DNA of 6,037 bases from contig VAXY01000112.1 in NCBI GenBank assembly GCA_005885085.1, positions 1,159-7,195 on the forward strand. The letters are read 5' to 3'. Positions 1 to 6,037 of this stretch are shown here, one piece after another. The position numbers and the translations under genes are program-made. Under the pieces are notes generated by a model. It saw only the letters and a program-made list of their open reading frames with translations, was not told where the DNA came from and made no database searches. Source of the DNA: Actinomycetota bacterium (GTDB lineage: Bacteria > Actinomycetota > Thermoleophilia > Gaiellales > Gaiellaceae). Position 1 is the stretch's first letter, and every line of letters starts with the position of its first letter.

Positions 1-423
1 TGGACCGGTTTGGGTGTCTTTGCAGCGCTGATCGTGTGGGGTGCGATCCCGTTCGTGACGATCACGGTCTACGCCGCGCTGGCGCAGGTGCCGCAGGAGC
101 TGCTCGAGGCAGCGGCGATCGACGGCGCGCGGCCGTGGGCCATCTTTCGCGAGGTGACGCTGCCGTTGCTGAAGCCGATCTTCGTCATCCTCACGAGTCT
201 CTCGATCATCTGGGACTTCCAGGTCTTCCAGCAGATCTGGGTCATGCTCGACGCGCGGCCTGCGAGCGACTACTACACGATGGCGATCTACGCGTTCCAC
301 CAGTCGTTCCAGATCAGCGAGTACGGGCTCGGCGCCGCGATCGCGGTCGTGATGGTGGCGTTCATGTTCGTGGCCACGCTCGTCTATCTGCGCCAGATGC
401 TGAGGACGGGAGAGGTCCATTGA
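1..423 (+). CDS. ABC sugar transporter permease 1, MalF/UgpA type (3' part only)
   Basis: This is the C-terminal 140 residues of an inner-membrane permease subunit of a carbohydrate ABC importer (binding-protein-dependent transport, CUT1 type). The reading frame is open at the left window edge, so the true start is outside. The EAA loop that docks on the ATPase is clear: ELLEAAAIDGARPWAIFREV, with E36-A-A and G42 of the fragment, followed by the usual LPLLKP. Hydrophobic segments lie before it (about residues 4-20) and after it (about 60-72 and 108-128). The QVFQQIWVML stretch after the EAA loop is common in MalF-like subunits. The gene ends in TGA, which overlaps the TTG start of the next permease by four bases, so the two are almost certainly co-translated as a heterodimer. 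Substrate cannot be read from this fragment; the nagA gene downstream hints at an amino sugar. Confidence 0.93.
   Translation, partial: WTGLGVFAALIVWGAIPFVTITVYAALAQVPQELLEAAAIDGARPWAIFREVTLPLLKPIFVILTSLSIIWDFQVFQQIWVMLDARPASDYYTMAIYAFHQSFQISEYGLGAAIAVVMVAFMFVATLVYLRQMLRTGEVH
409..412 (+). promoter_or_regulatory. Ribosome binding site fixing the TTG start of permease 2
   Basis: GGAG, within GGGAGAGG at 408-415, lies seven bases before the TTG at 420. The first in-frame ATG after it (540) falls inside the first membrane segment, so TTG is the reasonable start. The site sits inside the last codons of permease 1, as expected for translational coupling. Confidence 0.65.
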
Positions 424-1307
424 GCTCCGTCACCCAGATCGCACCGACGCCGGTCGCGCCCGTCGTAACGCGGCCACGCAGCCGTAAACGCCTACGCAAG
501 GCCGGCTGGAACCTGGTCGCCCTCGCCGTCCTGATCGTGATGGTCTTTCCCGTCTACTGGATGGTCTCGACGGCCTTCAAGCCGGGCCGGAAGATCCTCA
601 GCTACACCCCCCAATGGTTCCCGACGCACCCGACGGTCGGGAACTTCACCGACGCCGTGCGTCAACCGTTTTTCTGGGATGCGGTCAGGAACAGCGTGAT
701 CGTCACAAGCGTCGTGGTGGTGTTGTCGCTCGTGCTCGCTTTCCTCGCCGCCCTCGCGCTGGCGAAGTTCCGTTTCTACGGACGCAAGGCGTTCATCGTC
801 GTGATCCTCGGAGTGCAGATGGTTCCGCTCGCCGCCCTGATCATCCCCCTCTACATCACGCTGGCGCGGCTCAAAGAGGTCGACAAGCTGTCCGGTGTGA
901 TCGTCCTCTACCTGACCTTTGTGCTGCCGTTCGCTGTCTGGACCCTGCGCGGCTTCCTGCTCGGCGTCCCGAAGGAGCTGGAGGAGTCGGCGATGGTCGA
1001 CGGCTGCACACGCTTCGGGGCGTTCGTCCGCATCCTGCTGCCGCTGGTGGGGCCTGGGCTGGTGGCGACGTCGATCTTCGCGTTCATCCAGGCGTGGAAC
1101 GAGTTCATCATCGCGTACGTGTTCCTGCACACACCCGAGAGGCAGACACTGATGGTGTGGCTGGCGTCGTTCACGACACTGCGCGGAACCGACTGGGGCC
1201 CGCTGATGGCGGGCGCGACGCTGTGCGCGCTGCCGGTGGTCGTCTTCTTCCTCCTCGTGCAGCGGCGGATCGCCTTCGGTCTCACCGCCGGAGCTGTCAA
1301 AGGCTAG
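420..1307 (+). CDS. ABC sugar transporter permease 2, MalG/UgpE type
   Basis: Complete 295-residue second permease of the importer, close to the usual 270-300 of MalG-like proteins. A basic, proline-rich cytoplasmic N-terminus (residues 1-29) precedes six predicted membrane segments, near 30-50, 93-115, 124-146, 158-175, 213-235 and 264-285. The family phrase FPVYWMVSTAFK is present at 43-54. The EAA loop is EESAMVDGCTRFGAFVRILL from E188, with the glycine ten residues later, followed by PLVGPG. WNEFIIAYVFL (residues 224-234) is another CUT1 permease hallmark. The start chosen is TTG at 420, which overlaps the previous TGA (TTGA) and has GGAG seven bases upstream. The in-frame sequence further upstream is a shadow of permease 1. 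The stop TAG at 1305-1307 coincides with the left end of a 166-bp palindrome. Confidence 0.93.
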   Translation: MSSVTQIAPTPVAPVVTRPRSRKRLRKAGWNLVALAVLIVMVFPVYWMVSTAFKPGRKILSYTPQWFPTHPTVGNFTDAVRQPFFWDAVRNSVIVTSVVVVLSLVLAFLAALALAKFRFYGRKAFIVVILGVQMVPLAALIIPLYITLARLKEVDKLSGVIVLYLTFVLPFAVWTLRGFLLGVPKELEESAMVDGCTRFGAFVRILLPLVGPGLVATSIFAFIQAWNEFIIAYVFLHTPERQTLMVWLASFTTLRGTDWGPLMAGATLCALPVVVFFLLVQRRIAFGLTAGAVKG

Positions 1308-1377
1308 TGCTCCTACCGGCAACACTCACCGGCCTCGGGCCCGCGATCACGCGGCGCCAGAGCCCACCCTCGTCCTT

Positions 1378-1398
1378 GCCAAGGCAATCAGCCTTGGC
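1378..1398 (+). other. Central perfect stem-loop of the palindromic element
   Basis: An 8-bp perfect stem, GCCAAGGC and GCCTTGGC, encloses the 5-base loop AATCA at the centre of the palindrome. No T-run follows, so it is not a canonical intrinsic terminator. In the operon transcript it would form the tip of a much longer hairpin, which could stabilise the 3' end of the permease message or reduce read-through to the ATPase gene. That effect is inference. Confidence 0.6.
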
Positions 1399-1460
1399 CG
1401 TGTCCGAGTGCGGCCTCTGGCTTGGTGCTCGCGACCCAGACACTCGGCAGTGTCACTGGC

Positions 1461-1465
1461 AGGAG
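1461..1465 (+). promoter_or_regulatory. Shine-Dalgarno of the ATPase gene, supplied by the palindrome's right end
   Basis: AGGAG lies five bases before the ATG at 1471 and forms part of the terminal inverted repeat AGGAGCACTA. It supports ATG 1471 over the further-upstream in-frame GTG at 1408, which would translate the palindrome. In RNA this site could be paired with the left arm, including the UCCU at 1311-1314, so translation may depend on whether the hairpin is open. Confidence 0.65.
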
Positions 1466-1470
1466 CACTA

Positions 1471-2684
<1,214 letters not shown>

Positions 2685-2686
2685 CG

Positions 2687-3775
2687 ATGCGTCTCGGAGT
2701 CGGGGCAGCGCTTGTCGACGGGACACTCGTTCCCGGCGACGTCGAGGTGGCTGACGGACAGGTCGCCTCGGTCGGCCTGAACTCCGCGAACGGGAAGGGC
2801 ATCGCGTCGCCCGGCTTCGTCGACCTGCAGGTGAATGGTTTCGCCGGCGTGGACTTCTTCTCGGCCGACCGCGACGGCTACCGGCGCGCCGGGCAGGCGC
2901 TCCTGGAATGCGGCGTCACCGCATACCAGCCGACGTTCATCACCTCTCCCGAGGACGAGCTCGTCGGCGCGCTCGGCGAGGTGCCGCTGAACGGCGCTGC
3001 CCCGCGCATCCTCGGCGCCCATCTCGAAGGACCGTTCATCGCGCCCGAGCGGCTCGGAACGCATCCGGCCGAGTCGCGGCGCGATCCCGACCGTGCCTTG
3101 CTCGAGCGCTTGCTGGCGGCCGGCCCGGTCAGCCACGTGACCCTGGCGCCGGAACTTCCGGGCGCCTTCGAGCTCGTCGACCTGCTGCGCGAGCGCGGCG
3201 TGACGGTGTCGTGCGGCCACTCGAACGCGACCGCCGTGGAGGCTCGCAAGGCGTTCGCGCGCGGCGCGAAGACCGTGACGCACATCTTCAACGCGATGCG
3301 TCCGTTCGCGGCGCGCGAGCCCGGGCTCGCCGGGGCGGCGCTCGTGAGCAGCGACGTCGTCGTGCAGCTCATCCTCGACGGTGTCCACCTCGCGGACGAC
3401 ACGGCGCGGCTCGTCTGGCAGGCGGCCGGCGGACGTGTGGCACTGGTGACCGACGCGATTGCGGCGGCCGGCATCGGCGATGGGAGCTACACGCTCGCAG
3501 GGGTCGACTTCGAGGTCGAGGACGGCGTGGCGCGAAGCGCCGACCAGGTATTGGCCGGCAGCACCGTTTGCATGATCGACGCCGTTCGAAATCTCGTCAC
3601 CCTCGGGGCGCCGCTCGACGCGGCGCTTGCGGCGGCGTCCACGGTTCCCGCGCGCATCGCCGCGCGACCGGAGCTCGGAACCCTGGCGCCGGGCTCCGCT
3701 GCCGACATCGTCGTGCTCGACGATTCGCTCGAGATCGTGCGGGTGCTCGTGCGCGGCGCAGACGCCGTCGAGTGA
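2687..3775 (+). CDS. nagA: N-acetylglucosamine-6-phosphate deacetylase
   Basis: Predicted 362-residue cytoplasmic amidohydrolase that removes acetate from GlcNAc-6-phosphate to give glucosamine-6-phosphate, the committing step of amino-sugar catabolism and cell-wall recycling. Family marks in order are PGFVDLQVNGFAGVDF (42-57), where QVNG replaces the HxH motif of other amidohydrolases as in typical NagA, then GAHLEGPFI (110-118, metal ligand E114), GHSNAT (177-182, metal ligand H178), THIFNAM (198-204, metal ligand H199), LDGVH (230-234) and TDAIAAAG (255-262, catalytic D256). The C-terminal beta-sandwich ends with LAPGSAADIVVLD. Length is near the usual 360-390. ATG 2687 has GGGG five bases upstream and starts two bases after the repaired ATPase stop, so it belongs to the transporter operon. 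The context suggests that imported amino sugar feeds this enzyme. A phosphorylating kinase and NagB are not in the window. Confidence 0.95.
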   Translation: MRLGVGAALVDGTLVPGDVEVADGQVASVGLNSANGKGIASPGFVDLQVNGFAGVDFFSADRDGYRRAGQALLECGVTAYQPTFITSPEDELVGALGEVPLNGAAPRILGAHLEGPFIAPERLGTHPAESRRDPDRALLERLLAAGPVSHVTLAPELPGAFELVDLLRERGVTVSCGHSNATAVEARKAFARGAKTVTHIFNAMRPFAAREPGLAGAALVSSDVVVQLILDGVHLADDTARLVWQAAGGRVALVTDAIAAAGIGDGSYTLAGVDFEVEDGVARSADQVLAGSTVCMIDAVRNLVTLGAPLDAALAAASTVPARIAARPELGTLAPGSAADIVVLDDSLEIVRVLVRGADAVE

Positions 3776-3812
3776 CGGTGTCGTCCGCGCCCTGGGTGGG
3801 TATGGGCCCGGC

Positions 3813-4091
3813 ATGGCAACCAGAAAGCAGACGCAAGCTGCGAAGCGGAACATCCAGAAGGCGCAGCAGACCGCCCGCCGGAAGCGCACGATCGCGCATC
3901 TGCCGAAGAGCACCCGGCGCGGCCTTCAAGCCGAGGCGCGCAAAGGGGCCGCCCGTGGTGGGCAAGCTGGGCACGCCCTCGAGGACCGCAACCGGCAACA
4001 GCTGTACGAGATCGCCAAGAAGCGAGGCATCCCAGGCCGCTCGAGCATGGGCAAGTGGGACCTGATCAAGGCGATCCGCAAAGCCGGCTGA
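3813..4091 (+). CDS. Small basic protein with a C-terminal Rho_N/SAP-like motif
   Basis: 92-residue, strongly basic protein with no signal peptide or membrane segment. The N-terminal half (residues 1-45) is rich in Lys, Arg, Gln and Ala and probably helical (KQTQAAKRNIQKAQQTARRK), followed by TIAHLPKSTRRGLQ. The C-terminal 30 residues, QLYEIAKKRGIPGRSSMGKW then DLIKAIRKAG, match the pattern of short helix-extended-loop-helix modules of the Rho N-terminal/SAP type (LYexAkelgIxGRSkMsKxeLIxAIR), which bind nucleic acid. A DNA- or RNA-binding role is therefore inferred, but the partner is unknown. ATG 3813 is the likely start, because nothing in frame just upstream is a better initiator; GGGTGGG at 3794-3800 is only a weak ribosome site. 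It follows nagA by 37 bases and could be read through from it, but a functional link is doubtful. It converges with the next gene, 21 bases away. Confidence 0.75.
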   Translation: MATRKQTQAAKRNIQKAQQTARRKRTIAHLPKSTRRGLQAEARKGAARGGQAGHALEDRNRQQLYEIAKKRGIPGRSSMGKWDLIKAIRKAG

Positions 4092-4112
4092 CCGCCGCGG
4101 ATCTTAGTCCCG

Positions 4113-4742
4113 CTACGGCTCGAGCTCCGCGTGCACCCCGGAGCGGATGCCGCGGATCACCTCGCGCCAGGTTCGCTGCGTCCACGCAAGCGGCACGCGC
4201 CAGACATCGATGCCGGCGAAGACCGAGATCGCAAAGACGCGAACGAGCGGTGTCTCGGGGCGCGGTGGCGGATCGTTCCCGCGCGCCCGTTTGTGCCCCC
4301 CCAGCGCGAACCCGTGTAGATCGATCTCGACGCCCTCCGGAACGTACACGTCGATAGCGCCGAACATGCCGAGCGCGACGATCGTGATGACGTCCCGCTC
4401 GAGCGTCGCCTGGCGGAGGTCGAGGTCGACGTTGCCGAAGCACGTCAGGCAGGTGACGCGCCGGCTGATCCGGATCCGTCCCTCGCGCTCGCTCGAACCC
4501 AGGACCGAGAACACAAAACGTGTCGGCTTCCGGCGGGAGACCGGGGCCGTGCCGCCGGACGGCAGGTCCGAGAGCAACTCGTCGAGCTGGTTCTTGGTGC
4601 CCGCAAGGTAAGCCGTCGACATCCGGTCGATGAATTCCTCGAGCGAGAGACGGCCCTCGACCGCGTGCTCGCGCAGTGTCGCGACCGTTTGCTCTCGGTC
4701 GGCGTCCCCTGCACGGAGAGCCGGTGTGGTCGGGTCGGACAT
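4113..4742 (-). CDS. DUF1707 / LiaF-C-like (DUF2154-like) protein
   Basis: 209-residue protein without membrane segments. Residues 8-61 form an actinobacterial DUF1707 (SHOCT-like) domain: LRAGDADREQTVATLREHAV, then EGRLSLEEFIDRM and the closing LDELLSDLP. After a short linker, residues 75-184 resemble the beta-helical C-terminal domain of LiaF/DUF2154 'cell-wall-active antibiotics response' proteins, with repeated strands such as FGNVDLDLRQA, ITIVALGMFGAIDVYVPEGV and VFAISVFAGIDVWRVP. DUF1707 proteins are abundant in actinobacteria and often tied to envelope-stress sensing; the precise role is unknown. The start is ATG at 4742-4740, giving MSDPTTPALRAGD, with GGGGA six bases upstream. The frame stays open further upstream, but that extension has no family character and would run through the divergent promoter region. 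A CXXC pair (Cys98, Cys101) in the middle is unusual and could bind metal or be redox-active. Confidence 0.88.
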   Translation of the reverse strand: MSDPTTPALRAGDADREQTVATLREHAVEGRLSLEEFIDRMSTAYLAGTKNQLDELLSDLPSGGTAPVSRRKPTRFVFSVLGSSEREGRIRISRRVTCLTCFGNVDLDLRQATLERDVITIVALGMFGAIDVYVPEGVEIDLHGFALGGHKRARGNDPPPRPETPLVRVFAISVFAGIDVWRVPLAWTQRTWREVIRGIRSGVHAELEP

Positions 4743-4773
4743 GATCAGTCCCCGTAAGTATCCAACGCATCGC

Positions 4774-4802
4774 TTGACTCGTGGAACGTCGCCTCCGAGA
4801 AT
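4774..4802 (+). promoter_or_regulatory. Putative housekeeping-type promoter for the secreted propeller gene
   Basis: TTGACT (4774-4779) is a near-perfect -35 hexamer. Seventeen bases later, GAGAAT (4797-4802) matches four of six positions of the -10 consensus. It lies in the 94-base divergent spacer, about 35 bases before the ATG at 4837. The pairing is sound, but the -10 is weak and no experiment is implied. On the opposite strand a GATACT (4765-4760) near the minus-strand gene could be a -10, but without a convincing -35. Confidence 0.4.
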
Positions 4803-4824
4803 CGAGCATCCAGGAGCGGAAACG

Positions 4825-4830
4825 AGGAGG
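4825..4830 (+). promoter_or_regulatory. Strong ribosome binding site for the secreted propeller gene
   Basis: AGGAGG, inside GAGGAGGGGAG, lies six bases before the ATG at 4837. It is the best Shine-Dalgarno in the window and fixes the start just ahead of a signal peptide. Confidence 0.75.
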
Positions 4831-4836
4831 GGAGCG

Positions 4837-6037
4837 ATGCGCGGTTCGTTGGGCGAACGTCGGCTCGGCAAGGTTCTGGTACTCACGTCCTTCGCCTGCC
4901 TGTTGATCGCGACGCCTGCGATCGGCGCCGGCACGACCTACACCGTCGGCCCGGTGAACGACGTCAGCGCGACGTCGTGCACGGGCGGGAACGCGGAGGT
5001 CCTGCAGGCGGTCGATCCCAAGCTCGGCTACGTCTACGAGACATGGATGGGCTGCAAGGGCATTGGCTTCGCCCGCTCGACCGACGGGGGCCGTTCGTTC
5101 GACGCGCCCATCTCTGTCGCCGGATCGATCGGATCGAACTACAACACCTGGGATCCCGCCGTCGCGGTCGCGCCGGACGGGACGGTGTACGCGGCGTACA
5201 TGCGAACGAAGGACAGCCAGTGGTATCCGGTTGTCGCAACCTCGTTCGACCACGGGCAGACGTTCAGTCAGGTGACCTCACTCGTGCCGCCCGATCCGAA
5301 GAACTGGGGCGACCGGCCGTTCATCGCAGTCGGCCCCGACGGTGCCGTGTACGTCACCTGGGATTACGGTCCGCAGCGGACGTCCGTGACCTATCTCTGC
5401 GATCCGTCCGGAAGCTGCGGCTTCGCCACCGGCGACCTGAACGTCGTGATCCAGAAGTCGACCGACCATGGGGCGACGTTCGGCTCGATGACGCCCGTGA
5501 GTCCGGGATTTCCGGCCAGCGGCGGCGACAGCGCGCCGATGGAGATCGAGCCTAGCGGCCGCATCGACGTTCTCTACCAGGGCTACCACATCACGGACAC
5601 GAGCACCTACGCGATGGATCCTGGCTACGAGTACTTCACGGCGTCTACCGACGGCGGCGCCCACTGGTCGCAGCCGGTGCGACTCGGTCCGAACAACGGG
5701 ACGATGTCGCTGTCGGAGTGGTGGATCGACGGTGACATCGGCCTGGACACGGCGGGCAACCTGTACGCCGTCTGGGACACGCAGGGGTCGAGCAACGACG
5801 TCGGTTGGCTTTCGTACTCGACGGATCACGGCGCGCACTGGTCGGATCCCGTGCAGGTCCCGCCCGACCAGCTGAATGTTCCACATGTGATGGAGGTTTC
5901 CGGGGGTGGGTCAGGGATCGCCTACGTCAGCTTCTTCTCCAGCGCCGATCCACGCGGGTATGCCGACTATCTGCGTACGTTCTCGGTCCCCCGCGGCTGG
6001 CTCTCCGATCCGCTTCAGGTCTCACCCTCGTTCGGCG
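4837..6037 (+). CDS. Secreted Asp-box (BNR repeat) beta-propeller, sialidase-like fold (3' truncated)
   Basis: At least 400 residues, open at the right edge. A signal peptide is evident: basic n-region MRGSLGERRLGK, hydrophobic core about 13-27, likely cut near A31 (PAIGA-GTTYT). There is no lipobox, so the mature protein should be exported. Five Asp boxes (S-x-D-x-G-x-T/S/H-F/W) occur: STDGGRSF (81-88), SFDHGQTF (136-143), STDHGATF (208-215), STDGGAHW (270-277) and STDHGAHW (328-335). The spacing is 55-72 residues, as expected for successive propeller blades. Companion strand patterns such as PDGTVYAAY (113-121), PDGAVYVTWD (167-176) and AGNLYAVWD (306-314) recur once per blade. The fold is shared by exo-alpha-sialidases, but the N-terminal R-I-P arginine motif of sialidases is not seen here. 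A general glycan-binding or hydrolase role is possible, and substrate is unknown. It is divergent from the DUF1707 gene and is not clearly linked to the nagA operon. Confidence 0.88.
   Translation, partial: MRGSLGERRLGKVLVLTSFACLLIATPAIGAGTTYTVGPVNDVSATSCTGGNAEVLQAVDPKLGYVYETWMGCKGIGFARSTDGGRSFDAPISVAGSIGSNYNTWDPAVAVAPDGTVYAAYMRTKDSQWYPVVATSFDHGQTFSQVTSLVPPDPKNWGDRPFIAVGPDGAVYVTWDYGPQRTSVTYLCDPSGSCGFATGDLNVVIQKSTDHGATFGSMTPVSPGFPASGGDSAPMEIEPSGRIDVLYQGYHITDTSTYAMDPGYEYFTASTDGGAHWSQPVRLGPNNGTMSLSEWWIDGDIGLDTAGNLYAVWDTQGSSNDVGWLSYSTDHGAHWSDPVQVPPDQLNVPHVMEVSGGGSGIAYVSFFSSADPRGYADYLRTFSVPRGWLSDPLQVSPSFG

Larger units (their letters stand above)
1305..1470. repeat. 166-bp imperfect palindromic element between permease 2 and ATPase (MITE-like candidate)
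   Basis: The whole interval is self-complementary. The two ends match perfectly for 10 bases (TAGTGCTCCT at 1305-1314 against AGGAGCACTA at 1461-1470) and 18 of the outer 22 positions agree. Pairing weakens, then resumes over 1335-1350 (left) against 1425-1440 (right). It resumes again at CCAGAG (1358-1363) against CTCTGG (1415-1420), and ends in a perfect central stem GCCAAGGC-AATCA-GCCTTGGC (1378-1398). The match stops exactly at T1305/A1470; the flanking bases C1304 and A1471 do not pair. Coding potential is absent. Seen: a complete inverted repeat bounded by TA. Inference: a non-autonomous transposable element of the kind that targets TA, or another genome-dispersed palindromic unit. Removing one copy with one TA leaves GGCTAATGG, a stop/start overlap. 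No transposase or second copy is visible in the window. Confidence 0.75.

Noticed and set aside
36..419. N-terminal extension of permease 2 into permease 1
   Set aside because: The translated extension is Arg/Asp-rich and non-hydrophobic, unlike any permease, while the other frame here gives a clean MalF-type protein.
1408..1470. Upstream start for the ATPase at GTG 1408
   Set aside because: It would translate the palindromic element; ATG 1471 has a good AGGAG and gives the normal family N-terminus.
1305..1470. A tRNA-like or riboswitch RNA in the palindrome
   Set aside because: The fold is one long two-arm palindrome, with no T-loop, anticodon arm or recognisable riboswitch core.
3776..3812. 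Possible terminator or G-quadruplex after nagA (GGGTGGGTATGGG)
   Set aside because: Only three G-runs are close together, and the GCCC/GGGC pairing is short and has no T-tract.
4092..4112. Bidirectional terminator between the convergent genes
   Set aside because: The 21-base gap has no stem-loop with a T-run; the GCTCGAGC palindrome just after it is only 8 bp and lies within the minus-strand gene.
4743..4934. Upstream extension of the DUF1707 gene
   Set aside because: The extra 64 residues have no family similarity, and the extension would run across the strong ribosome site and the signal-peptide region of the divergent gene.

Overview
The window is GC-rich chromosomal DNA with tightly packed genes, short overlaps and TTG/ATG starts. 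A DUF1707-type protein points to Actinomycetota, possibly a deep-branching soil lineage. That assignment is inference, since no rRNA or other marker is present.

Positions 1-3775 (+ strand) hold the distal part of a carbohydrate-import operon. It runs: the 3' end of a first MalF/UgpA-type permease (1-423), a complete MalG/UgpE-type permease starting at a TTG inside the first gene's stop (420-1307), an MsmX/UgpC/MsiK-type ATPase (1471-2684), and an N-acetylglucosamine-6-phosphate deacetylase, nagA (2687-3775). The binding protein and the rest of permease 1 must lie to the left. NagA suggests that the imported sugar is an amino sugar such as GlcNAc or chitobiose. The ATPase gene has an apparent one-base loss near 2554-2562. 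The family-typical C-terminus continues in another frame and stops just before the nagA ATG.

The most striking feature is the 166 bp between permease 2 and the ATPase (1305-1470). It is a single end-to-end imperfect palindrome with perfect 10-bp ends (TAGTGCTCCT / AGGAGCACTA). It looks like a small non-autonomous (MITE-like or foldback) element at a TA dinucleotide. Removing it with one TA copy restores GGC-TAATG, a classic overlapping stop/start junction. Its right end now supplies the ATPase's Shine-Dalgarno sequence (AGGAG) and its left end supplies the permease's stop codon (TAG).

Positions 3813-4091 (+) encode a small, very basic protein with a C-terminal Rho_N/SAP-like helical motif. 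It converges with a minus-strand gene (4113-4742) for a DUF1707 plus LiaF-C-like (DUF2154-like) protein. A 94-bp divergent spacer (4743-4836) carries a plausible promoter. It leads into a secreted protein with at least five Asp-box (BNR) repeats, 4837 to the right edge, a sialidase-fold beta-propeller that is cut by the window.

There is no gene-free stretch longer than 300 bases. No tRNA, rRNA, CRISPR array or transposase gene was seen.
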